Shown here: piece by piece, positions 16,389 to 23,737 of the stretch | Layout: each line of letters starts with the position of its first letter | How positions within the stretch are numbered: the first letter of the stretch is position 1 | Assembly: GCA_900538465.1 (NCBI GenBank) | Contig: UPXV01000001.1 | Span: forward strand, 62,001 to 126,000 | DNA from: an uncultured Erysipelotrichaceae bacterium | Lineage (GTDB): Bacteria > Bacillota_I > Bacilli_A > Erysipelotrichales > Coprobacillaceae | Direction: 5' to 3' | DNA length: 64,000 nucleotides | The notes under the pieces: model-generated | The model's input: only the letters and a program-made list of their open reading frames with translations | What the model was told of the DNA's origin: nothing | Databases searched by the model: none | Made by a program: the position numbers and the translations under genes

Positions 16389-18203
16389 TTATTTAATTGA
16401 ATTAAATATGCTTCTTGCTAGTTCAATTCTTTTATCTGCGTATTCGTCAACTCCTATATTGCCAGAGTAAGATAGAACACATATTTCATACATTCCTTTT
16501 TTTCCTTCAACATGAATCGTCATTATATCATCCATATCGCTACTACTATTACCGTAAAACGATGCACCACGACGCATTGCCAGTATATACTCACCTCTAT
16601 TATAAACTTCATAGCCATTATTTTTATATGTTTCAACATCATTAAGGCGAAGTTTTTCTTTTCCTTCAAGAAGTTCAAAAAAATCATCGAATGAAAAATA
16701 TTCAATATGAATTGAAGCATCATTAGGTCCATAAATAGAATCATTTACATCGTAATGAGTCTGTCCTCCTTCATAAGCAAATCTTGTAGTCGAACTTGCT
16801 GGTATACTCATTTGCAAACCCATATAGCCAAGTGAGACAGTTTTCATCTTCGTGTTTTTTTGGATTTTATTAATTGGTTTTGCCGAAGAGACTGACTGTT
16901 GCTCGTTATTTTCTTTAACTGATACATATAGAATAGCTTCTGTTTTTAAGTTGTTTTTATCTGACACAGAATATTTAACTTCATATTTACCTGGCTTTTT
17001 TGTATTTACAGGATTATCTATAACAACTTTATCTTTTAAATTTCCATCTATTTCATCATATGCTTCTTTAATATAGTGAATTGGCTCAAACTTATCATTT
17101 ACTGCGAGTTCAATTTCCTTAGTATTTAATGTCAATATTGGTTTCTTAGTGTCTTTAATTTCAACAATAATTTCAAAGATTCTAGAAACTTCATCTTTGG
17201 AAACAGAATATCTTAAAGTCTGTTTTCCTATTTTCTTAATATCTATATCGTCTAATACTTTTAAATTGCCTGTATGATTTAATATTAAATCAGATTCTTC
17301 AAATTCTTGACCATATTCATATACTGGTTTCTCTGAAAATTCAATATATAAACTATCATATATATTCTGTTTTTGTTTATCTTGAGAATTAAGATAAATT
17401 CCAACGCTTGTACCTAAAACTATCGTAGCAGCAGTTACTGATGCTATAACTTTAGATGATATTGTTTTACCAAATATGGTAATGCCTTGTTTTGTAATTT
17501 CATTACCCATTGCTTGCACGGCTTTGGATACAATTAAATGTATAGAAATTTGTGGAACTGCAATTGTTTGTTCTTCTTCTAACAACATCCATACCAAGAA
17601 TGGAATCGGAGCAATACCAAATAAATGTGTACCTTGTCTTTGTAGTTCTTCTACTTTTTCTTTGATTCTTTTTCTTGCATAATTCAATCTGCTTTTTATA
17701 GTATTGTTATTTAATTCAAGTGACTCAGCTATTTCATTAATACTTAATTCTTCAAAGTAATACATCAATAAACACATTCTTTGATCTTCAGGTAATTCAT
17801 CGATTAAGTTTTTTAATGCTGTTTTTAATTCTTGATAATCAGTATTTTCTTTTGGCTGAAATTCAATGCGATCATCTGTAATTGTTTCTTCAAATTGAAT
17901 AGCATTCTCATCATCACTATCTAATTGTTCAAATAATAGCGGTTTGTTTTTAACAAGATAATTTTTAGCTTTATTAGCTATTATTTGAAATAGCCATTTA
18001 TCATATTTAGATGGATCTTTTAATTGATTTAATTTTGTAAGTGAAGATACATAAGCATCCTGTAAAATATCTTGAGCATCTTCTTTATTTTTTAAATACT
18101 TTAAAGCAACAAAATATCCTTTTTTAGAAGTTAATTCAAATAATTCTTCAATTGCTTTTTCATCTTTCTTTTTTGCTTTTTCTACTAATTCAGTATAATT
18201 CAT
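16389..18203 (-). CDS. Membrane-tethered ECF-type sigma factor with extracytoplasmic sensor-like region
   Basis: 604 residues, about three times a normal ECF sigma factor. Region sigma-2 (about 5-90, DAQDILQDAYVSSL, KYDKWLFQIIANKAKNYL) and sigma-4 (about 125-185, LPEDQRMCLLMYYFEELSINEIA, TIKSRLNYARKRIK) look intact. A linker (GIAPIPFLVWMLLEEE) leads to one transmembrane helix (252-271). Outside are two Ig-like DUF5011-type domains (about 283-430) and a C-terminal domain (about 452-604) I do not recognise. The two Ig-like domains match those of the NlpC/P60 proteins at 19351 and 20590. An extracellular signal might gate or release the sigma part. The start is ATG 18203 after AGAGGG. Confidence 0.85.
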   Translation of the reverse strand: MNYTELVEKAKKKDEKAIEELFELTSKKGYFVALKYLKNKEDAQDILQDAYVSSLTKLNQLKDPSKYDKWLFQIIANKAKNYLVKNKPLLFEQLDSDDENAIQFEETITDDRIEFQPKENTDYQELKTALKNLIDELPEDQRMCLLMYYFEELSINEIAESLELNNNTIKSRLNYARKRIKEKVEELQRQGTHLFGIAPIPFLVWMLLEEEQTIAVPQISIHLIVSKAVQAMGNEITKQGITIFGKTISSKVIASVTAATIVLGTSVGIYLNSQDKQKQNIYDSLYIEFSEKPVYEYGQEFEESDLILNHTGNLKVLDDIDIKKIGKQTLRYSVSKDEVSRIFEIIVEIKDTKKPILTLNTKEIELAVNDKFEPIHYIKEAYDEIDGNLKDKVVIDNPVNTKKPGKYEVKYSVSDKNNLKTEAILYVSVKENNEQQSVSSAKPINKIQKNTKMKTVSLGYMGLQMSIPASSTTRFAYEGGQTHYDVNDSIYGPNDASIHIEYFSFDDFFELLEGKEKLRLNDVETYKNNGYEVYNRGEYILAMRRGASFYGNSSSDMDDIMTIHVEGKKGMYEICVLSYSGNIGVDEYADKRIELARSIFNSIK

Positions 18204-18816
18204 TTTATCCCTCTTTCATTATATTTATAGTTATAAGACAGCTAAATAAAAATTTGGTTTTATATTTATATAAATTTGTTATTTTTATTTTACTATTAAT
18301 TTTAGTTTAATAATAGTTCTAAATGATTTTTGATGTCAATTCATTATAAAATATTGATTTTAATTCCATAAATAATTTATAAATACAAAAACATATAGTA
18401 TAACCTAATAAAATATTTAATTGTGAATCTAATAGATAAATGTAAAATTTATTAATTGTTTTAGCAACTGGAATAGAAAATATTAAAATTAAAAATATAA
18501 GACTTGCATTTTTTGAATTTAAATAGATGAGTTTTTCATTTTCTTCATAATCAAGCAGTTTAAATTATCATAAATATAATAATTCTTATAAAATTGCTAT
18601 AGTAACCTAAACAAATTATTCTATTTAGCAATGTTGAATTCGTAAAATTAAATATTTTTTAATCATAAATAGATCTCCATATTTTTATAATCATAATTAT
18701 CTCATGAATATAATAACATATAAATCATATGTTGATTTTATAGTTATTCTTTTTATAACAAAAAAATCATAAAATGTTATAAAAGAATACATACTCTATT
18801 TAAAGTAGGTGAATAC
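18204..18816. other. AT-rich divergent gap
   Basis: This lies between the fused sigma gene (minus) and the XRE regulator (plus). It holds the remnant at 18319-18564 and an operator-like stretch before the regulator. No other supported gene is visible. Confidence 0.6.
18319..18564 (-). pseudogene. Truncated small membrane protein gene
   Basis: A minus-strand frame of 81 codons with no usable start, bounded upstream by a stop. The translation reads LLDYEENEKLIYLNSKNA, then a hydrophobic helix (SLIFLILIFSIPVA), a second helix (LNILLGYTICFCIYKLF) and ends at TAG 18319-18321. The acidic D.EE..KLI..KNA motif followed by two helices resembles small membrane proteins often encoded beside XRE regulators in Bacillota. 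The 5' part is missing, so this looks like a decayed gene, consistent with an eroding island. Confidence 0.45.
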
Positions 18817-19167
18817 ATGAAGATTAAAAGAACAAATAGTATTAATTATCAAGATTTAGGTAAGAAAATTCAATATTATCGCACTAAAAAGGGTATTACT
18901 CAACAAGAATTATCAGATTTAATTGATGTTGTTCCGTCAAATGTAAGTCATATTGAAAGAGGAACCAATCATGTGAGTCTTCCAACTCTTGTCAATATTG
19001 CTGAAGTCTTAAATGTTTCATTAGATCAACTTTTATGTGGAACAATAACAGAAGCTAAGGGACTACGACAAGACGTGATTGCTGAATTGTTAGAAGATTG
19101 TTCACAAGAAGAAATTGAATCTATTACTGATGTATTGATTGCGGTAAAATCAGCTATAAGAAAATAA
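18817..19167 (+). CDS. XRE-family transcription regulator
   Basis: 116 residues. An N-terminal Cro/C1-type helix-turn-helix (about 12-66: LGKKIQYYRTKKGITQQELSDL, VVPSNVSHIERG) is followed by a short helical tail that probably dimerises (QEEIESITDVLIAVKSAI). The RBS is AGGTG before ATG 18817. It sits between the sigma fusion, transcribed away from it, and the two NlpC/P60 genes, so it may control either. The 9-mer TCATAAAAT occurs upstream of this gene (18767-18775) and of the NlpC/P60 gene (19299-19307), perhaps a shared operator; in such AT-rich DNA chance is possible. Confidence 0.85.
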   Translation: MKIKRTNSINYQDLGKKIQYYRTKKGITQQELSDLIDVVPSNVSHIERGTNHVSLPTLVNIAEVLNVSLDQLLCGTITEAKGLRQDVIAELLEDCSQEEIESITDVLIAVKSAIRK

Positions 19168-19174
19168 ATATTTT

Positions 19175-19210
19175 AAAACATTTGTCTAATAAGATGAATG
19201 TTTTTTTATT
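19175..19210 (+). terminator. Terminator after the XRE gene
   Basis: AAACATT (19176-19182) pairs with AATGTTT (19197-19203), followed by a T run. Confidence 0.6.
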
Positions 19211-19350
19211 TATCTCGTATTTTTTAAAACCATTTCATTTTTTATCTGTCATATTATTGTAGGAATTAACATTATATCACAAAAAGTTATACAACATGTC
19301 ATAAAATCATGGTATGATATATATGTTATATTACAATAAGGAGGGGAATC

Positions 19351-20574
19351 ATGAAAAAGATAAAAGATTATTTTATGAAAAGAAAAATGATGTGTATTTT
19401 AGGAACATGTATTGTAATGGTTATGATTATTATAATGGTTTATTTCTGTTATCAAAATACACAACAAAAAACTTTAGAAAGTATGAAAATCATTTTCAAT
19501 GGAGTTACAGAGATTGAATATGGAACTAAGGATTATGATGTTGAAAAAGGTTTGATTCAAGAAATCAAAAATGCAGAAATTAAAAATATTTCAAAAATTG
19601 ATACAATGAAAATTGGTGAACAGACACTGCAATTTACACTTGTGAATGATGGGTTAGAAAAACAAGTTGAATATAAAATTAATGTTGTTGATACAAAAGC
19701 ACCTGAGATCAAACTGAAAAAAGATTCAATTGAATTAAGTGTAGGAGATAGTTTTGATATCAGTTCTAACATAAGTTCTGTCAAAGATAAAGTAGATGGT
19801 GATATCTCCTTCAATGTTAAAGTATTAGACATTAATAAAAAAGCAACAGAAGAATACAACAGACTTGATACTAAAAATATCAATAAAGATACGAAAGTTG
19901 CAAATAAACTATTAAGTGAATTTCTTATAGAAGATAATCAAGGTCAAAAAGAAAAGAATCTTTATTTGAAGAATTGTTACTATTTTGATAGTTCTGTTGA
20001 TGTTTCTAAAACAGGTAAAAATAAGGTAAATATAGTTGCAATTGATAAAAACGGATTAAAGACTATAAAAGAATTTACTGTTATAGTTAAAGAAAAGGAA
20101 GTTAAACAATCACAAAGAGCAAGTGTATCAACTAATAATCAAGGATCATCATCAAGTCAATCAAGTCATACAACTGGGAAAAAAGGGAGTATTCAAGATG
20201 TCATGAATACTGCTAATGCACAAGTTGGAAAGAAATATGTATTAGGTGGTAAAGGACCAGATAGTTTTGATTGTGATGGATTAGTATTATATGCATTTAA
20301 ACAAAATGGATATTCAATGCCAAGTTCTTCAAGAAGAGCAGGTTATTCTATTGGTACAGATTTAAGAAATGCGCGAGCAGGTGATATTATTGTGACCGAT
20401 CATCACGTGAGATTATATTTAGGTGGTATGAATACTGTACAAGCTTTTAATCCGAGAGATGGCATACGAAGTGGATATGATAAAGACATAGATGTATGGT
20501 ATAGATGTCATGTTTATAATGATCCTAATTATTCAAATCCTATTGAAATTTTAGATATTCGTCGTGTTGAATAA
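19351..20574 (+). CDS. Membrane-anchored NlpC/P60 protein with Ig-like module (first of tandem pair)
   Basis: 407 residues, strong RBS (AAGGAGGGG). An N-terminal membrane anchor (about 12-32) leads to two extracytoplasmic DUF5011-like domains (about 45-250: KIGEQTLQFTLV, DTKAPEIKLKKDSIELSVGD, AIDKNGLKTIKEFTVIVKE). A Ser/Gln-rich linker follows, then an NlpC/P60 peptidase domain (about 280-400). The catalytic Cys is C308 in DSFDCDGLV, where the usual Ser after Cys is D309, and the His is H352 in HHVRLYLG. The family cleaves peptide stems of peptidoglycan. The Ig-like module matches that of the sigma factor at 16389. It is followed 15 nt later by a paralogue. Confidence 0.85.
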   Translation: MKKIKDYFMKRKMMCILGTCIVMVMIIIMVYFCYQNTQQKTLESMKIIFNGVTEIEYGTKDYDVEKGLIQEIKNAEIKNISKIDTMKIGEQTLQFTLVNDGLEKQVEYKINVVDTKAPEIKLKKDSIELSVGDSFDISSNISSVKDKVDGDISFNVKVLDINKKATEEYNRLDTKNINKDTKVANKLLSEFLIEDNQGQKEKNLYLKNCYYFDSSVDVSKTGKNKVNIVAIDKNGLKTIKEFTVIVKEKEVKQSQRASVSTNNQGSSSSQSSHTTGKKGSIQDVMNTANAQVGKKYVLGGKGPDSFDCDGLVLYAFKQNGYSMPSSSRRAGYSIGTDLRNARAGDIIVTDHHVRLYLGGMNTVQAFNPRDGIRSGYDKDIDVWYRCHVYNDPNYSNPIEILDIRRVE

Positions 20575-20589
20575 GGATGTGAGGAAAAT

Positions 20590-21858
20590 ATGAAAAGAAA
20601 TATAAGCAAAAAAAATATATATATAATTGGGATATGTATCATACTCATTTCAATTGGATGCTATTTGTATTATCAACATATTCAACAACAAATAATATTA
20701 GAAAGTATGAATATAACTTTCAATGAAATTATTGAAATTGAATATGGAACTAGGGATTATGATGTTAAAAAAGAATTAATCAAAGATGTGAAAAATGCAG
20801 AAATTAAAAATATTCCAAATATTGATACAATGAAAATTGGAGAGCAAACATTACAATTTATTCTTGTTAATGAGGGATTAGAAAAAGAAATTGACTATCA
20901 AATACAAATCAAAGATACAAAAGCACCTGAAATCAAATTTAAAGAAGATAAAATCGAATTAACAGTTGGTGATAAGTTTGATATTAAATCTAACATTGAA
21001 AGTGTAAAAGATCCAATTGATGGATATATCAAAGAGAATAGTGAAGTCTTAGAACTTAATAAGAAAGCAACAGAAGAATATAATAAGTTAAAGAAAGAAA
21101 ATATCAAAAATGATACAAAAGTTGCTGAAATGTCTTTAAATGAGTTTCTCATTGAAGACATTCAAGATAAAGATGCAAAGAATCTTTATTTGAAGAATTG
21201 TTACTATTTTGATGGTACGGTAGAAGTTTCTAAAATTGGTAAATATAAAGTAAATATAGTTGCCGTTGATAAGAATGGATTAAAATCCATAAAAGGATTT
21301 ACTATAACAGTTAAAGGGAAAGATGTTAAACAATCACAAGTCAATACAAATCAAAATAAGAGTCAAAGTCAAATTAATTCATCCTCAAATCACAATAGTA
21401 GTTCTTCATCGACCAGTAAAGGGAGCATAAGTAATGTTGTAAATACTGCTATTGCTCAAACTGGAAAGCCATATGTATATGGAGCAAGTGGTCCGGATTC
21501 ATTTGATTGCAGTGGATTGTTATACTATTCATTTAAACAAAATGGATATTCTGTGCCAAGGGCAATTAGAAATGCTGGATTTAGCATTGGAAAAAACATG
21601 GCAAATGCACAGTTAGGAGATATTATTGTCTCTCCAGGACATGTCTCTATGATTTCTGAAAAAAAACAGATGACAATGACTCATGAAGGAATGGTGGTTT
21701 ATTCTTTTAGAATTATTGAAGCAACGACTAACCTGGGAGTAAGACAAACGAGCCAATATTTTCCACTGATGGTAAGAACTGATGGAAAAGTCATAGGAAC
21801 TGAGGGGCAGATTCTCAATGATTACCCATATTGGACAGATATAAGACGCATTAGATGA
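20590..21858 (+). CDS. Membrane-anchored NlpC/P60 protein with Ig-like module (second of tandem pair)
   Basis: 422 residues and a tandem paralogue of the preceding gene. The anchors and Ig-like domains are very alike (EIEYGTRDYDVKKELI, NAEIKNIPNIDTMKIGEQTL), while the peptidase domains have diverged. It has a membrane helix (about 10-28), two DUF5011-like domains (about 40-250), an Asn/Ser/Gln linker and NlpC/P60 (about 280-422). The catalytic Cys is C307 in the canonical FDCSGL and the His is H351 in PGHVSM. It probably hydrolyses or remodels the cell wall from the membrane. RBS GAGGAAAAT before ATG 20590; co-transcribed with the first copy. Confidence 0.85.
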   Translation: MKRNISKKNIYIIGICIILISIGCYLYYQHIQQQIILESMNITFNEIIEIEYGTRDYDVKKELIKDVKNAEIKNIPNIDTMKIGEQTLQFILVNEGLEKEIDYQIQIKDTKAPEIKFKEDKIELTVGDKFDIKSNIESVKDPIDGYIKENSEVLELNKKATEEYNKLKKENIKNDTKVAEMSLNEFLIEDIQDKDAKNLYLKNCYYFDGTVEVSKIGKYKVNIVAVDKNGLKSIKGFTITVKGKDVKQSQVNTNQNKSQSQINSSSNHNSSSSSTSKGSISNVVNTAIAQTGKPYVYGASGPDSFDCSGLLYYSFKQNGYSVPRAIRNAGFSIGKNMANAQLGDIIVSPGHVSMISEKKQMTMTHEGMVVYSFRIIEATTNLGVRQTSQYFPLMVRTDGKVIGTEGQILNDYPYWTDIRRIR

Positions 21859-22263
21859 TAAGTGAGATATAATTAATGAAGAAAGAAAAATACAAATTAT
21901 TTAATAAATATTATTAATAATCTAATCTATTTTGATTTTTCAATTTCTTAATGAAACTTTAAGAAGGTAGTATCTTTCTTGTTAATAACATGCTTTTATT
22001 TAATTCTTTAACATTCATTCTTTAAAAAATATAAAATGAGATTAAATGTGAGCTATATTATATAACTTTATTTTTATTGCGTGTACATGAAAAACTTTAC
22101 TACAATTTATAACAATGAAAGAATTAATCAAAATTATTTATTCTACATAAATTCTATAAATAATTTTATATGATGCAACGAGATAGTATTAGAGAATATG
22201 AATATTACAAAAAACTACTTTTATTGATTTAATATTATATGTTTTATCTCATTTACATTTTTT
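21859..22263. other. Right arm of the island, no supported gene
   Basis: About 400 bp of very AT-rich DNA between the second NlpC/P60 gene and the tRNA fragment. A weak hairpin at about 21961-21982 could end transcription. I see no integrase, excisionase or other coding sequence on either strand. Confidence 0.6.
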
Positions 22264-22306
22264 GCGTGTGGTCAGGGCTTCGAATCCCTCCGTGGACGCC
22301 ATCTAA
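22264..22306. repeat. Right attachment-site-like repeat: 3' half of tRNA-Arg (attR)
   Basis: Matches 10312-10354 at 40 of 43 positions. It starts exactly at the 3' strand of the anticodon stem and runs through CCA and CTAA. The mismatches lie in the anticodon stem, variable-loop and T-stem region, as expected for a fragment no longer under selection. It cannot form a whole tRNA. Confidence 0.8.
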
Positions 22307-22308
22307 GA

Positions 22309-22334
22309 AAACACACTTTGGTGTGTTTTTTATT
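22309..22334 (+). terminator. Copy of the tRNA-Arg terminator
   Basis: ACACAC, TTTG, GTGTGT and a T run, at the same distance from the tRNA end as the copy at 10361. The terminator was therefore part of the duplicated segment. Confidence 0.8.
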
Positions 22335-22399
22335 TTCTTGAAAGATTTATTTATTCAAAATTATTTCTATGATACAATAATATCAAGGAAGTGATAATA

Positions 22400-22768
22400 A
22401 TGAGTAAACCACCATTTTATAAAAGTTTAGGTTACGCTATAAATGGAATCAAAACATGTATTTTTAAAGAAAGAAATATAAAGATTCATATCCTTGTGAT
22501 GATTTGTGTCATCGTTTGTGGTTTTATTTTTCAAATAACCTATGTGGAATGGATGTTATGTTTCTTATTGTTTGCTTTGGTGATTTCTTTAGAACTTGTC
22601 AATACTGCTATTGAAGCTGTCGTTGATTTATGTAGTCCTGAATATCATGATTTGGCTAAAGTTGCTAAAGATACCGCAGCTGGAGCAGTCTTAATCAGCG
22701 CTCTTTTTGCAGCAGTTATTGGTTTGATGATTTTTGTGCCAAAACTGTTTTCATTTCTTTTTCAATAA
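22400..22768 (+). CDS. dgkA: Diacylglycerol/undecaprenol kinase
   Basis: 122 residues from ATG 22400, with AAGGAAG about 8 nt upstream; GTG 22391 is in frame but overlaps that RBS. This is a small integral membrane kinase of the DgkA family with the signature E-L-V-N-T-A-I-E-A-V-V-D and the second motif AKDTAAGAVLI. In Gram-positive bacteria it phosphorylates undecaprenol with ATP and recycles the wall lipid carrier. Three membrane helices fit the family. Its 3' end overlaps the opposite-strand gene at 22716 by 53 bp. Confidence 0.9.
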   Translation: MSKPPFYKSLGYAINGIKTCIFKERNIKIHILVMICVIVCGFIFQITYVEWMLCFLLFALVISLELVNTAIEAVVDLCSPEYHDLAKVAKDTAAGAVLISALFAAVIGLMIFVPKLFSFLFQ

Positions 22769-23273
22769 TATAAAGATATGAACTGACAACAATTGCAAAA
22801 AGAATTTCAATATAGCCGTTGACACGTGTGAAAACAACCAAAAGAATACCTAAAAAATAAACAGAATATTCATAATACCAATGAATACGAGCATATATTT
22901 TTGGAAATTGATAAAGCAAATATCTATTATAAACAAATAATAAAATCAAAAAGATAAGACTAGGAATCATAGAACAATAAACATGAATCATAGATGAAAG
23001 ATCTTGACCATTTATTGTATATCTAAAAAAAGAACCAAAACTCATTATCATAGCTGTCAATATAATCAAATGATCTATCCAAGGTTTATAACTATATAAA
23101 TAGTGATAAACCTTTTTTGTTTTATATGCAAAAACACAGGCACAAAGAATTGTATACCCAACAACAAGATAATGATACTGTGCAATGGCAGAAACACCTG
23201 TGATATTTTCATACATCAAATCTGCTTTTGAAGATATAAAAATTGTCAAAAAACATACCAAAATATAAATCAT
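22716..23273 (-). CDS. Polytopic membrane protein of unknown function
   Basis: 185 residues with about six predicted membrane helices (starting MIYILVCFLTIFISSKADL) and short loops. No catalytic motif is obvious to me. GAGGTGG lies 4 nt before ATG 23273, and a TATAAT precedes it on the minus strand, so it is probably expressed. The 3' end runs 53 bp into dgkA, tail to tail, and the two transcripts could interfere. The divergent neighbour at 23367 is also unrecognised. Confidence 0.65.
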   Translation of the reverse strand: MIYILVCFLTIFISSKADLMYENITGVSAIAQYHYLVVGYTILCACVFAYKTKKVYHYLYSYKPWIDHLIILTAMIMSFGSFFRYTINGQDLSSMIHVYCSMIPSLIFLILLFVYNRYLLYQFPKIYARIHWYYEYSVYFLGILLVVFTRVNGYIEILFAIVVSSYLYIIEKEMKTVLAQKSSNQ

Positions 23274-23327
23274 AACCCACCTCTTAAAAAATTATATACT
23301 TTTTTTCAAAAATAAAAAGAAAAATCG

Positions 23328-23343
23328 ATACAAAACCTTGTAT
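23328..23343. repeat. Short inverted repeat between divergent genes
   Basis: ATACAA-AACC-TTGTAT. Perfect 6-bp arms lie just before the RBS of the gene at 23367. This is a possible operator; nothing else supports it. Confidence 0.3.
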
Positions 23344-23366
23344 ATAGAAGTAAGGAGGTAAATAAT

Positions 23367-23675
23367 ATGGATGTTAAACTTAATGCATTTCAATTTGAAT
23401 CAAAGAATTTATCTATTGAAAGTCAAGATGTTCATGCAAAATTTGAATATCAAAAAATGAACAATGATGAAGTCAAGATTTATATGAACACCTTTATTGG
23501 TGGCGATCATCAAAATTGTTGTCGTTTTCAATTAAATCTTGAATACATTGTTAGACTTAATCAAAGTTACGATGATGATCAACAGATGATTCAAGATGTT
23601 TTAGAAAACATCATTCCAACGTATGGAGAATTGATTTCTGTTTTGGATGCAATCATAACAAGAGAAAGACATTAA
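23367..23675 (+). CDS. Conserved-looking hypothetical protein
   Basis: 102 residues, cytoplasmic, with a strong RBS (AAGGAGG) before ATG 23367. The pattern of alternating beta strands and a C-terminal helix (VKIYMNTFIGGDH, FQLNLEYIVRL, IPTYGELISVLDAI) recalls the SecB-like DUF1149 family of Bacillota, but I cannot confirm this without a profile search. It is followed by a good terminator, so it forms its own unit just ahead of the dipicolinate genes. Confidence 0.6.
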   Translation: MDVKLNAFQFESKNLSIESQDVHAKFEYQKMNNDEVKIYMNTFIGGDHQNCCRFQLNLEYIVRLNQSYDDDQQMIQDVLENIIPTYGELISVLDAIITRERH

Positions 23676-23692
23676 TTTGTCTTTCTTTTTTT
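23663..23692 (+). terminator. Terminator before dpaA
   Basis: AGAAAGACA (23663-23671) pairs with TGTCTTTCT (23678-23686), followed by TTTTTT. Confidence 0.85.
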
Positions 23693-23693
23693 C

Positions 23694-23720
23694 ACGCTTT
23701 GGGGATTTTGACATAGTTTA
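23694..23720 (+). promoter_or_regulatory. SigK-type promoter of dpaA
   Basis: AC (23694-23695), exactly 16 nt, then CATAGTTTA (23712-23720). This is a perfect AC-N16-CATAnnnTA match. The spoVF operon of B. subtilis is a SigK target. The predicted start falls at about 23726, at the beginning of the Shine-Dalgarno. Confidence 0.65.
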
Positions 23721-23737
23721 TTAGTGAGGTGGAAGAT

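Noticed and set aside
16415..16694. Overlapping plus-strand frames opposite the sigma fusion
   Set aside because: His/Tyr-rich translations with no RBS; antisense shadows.
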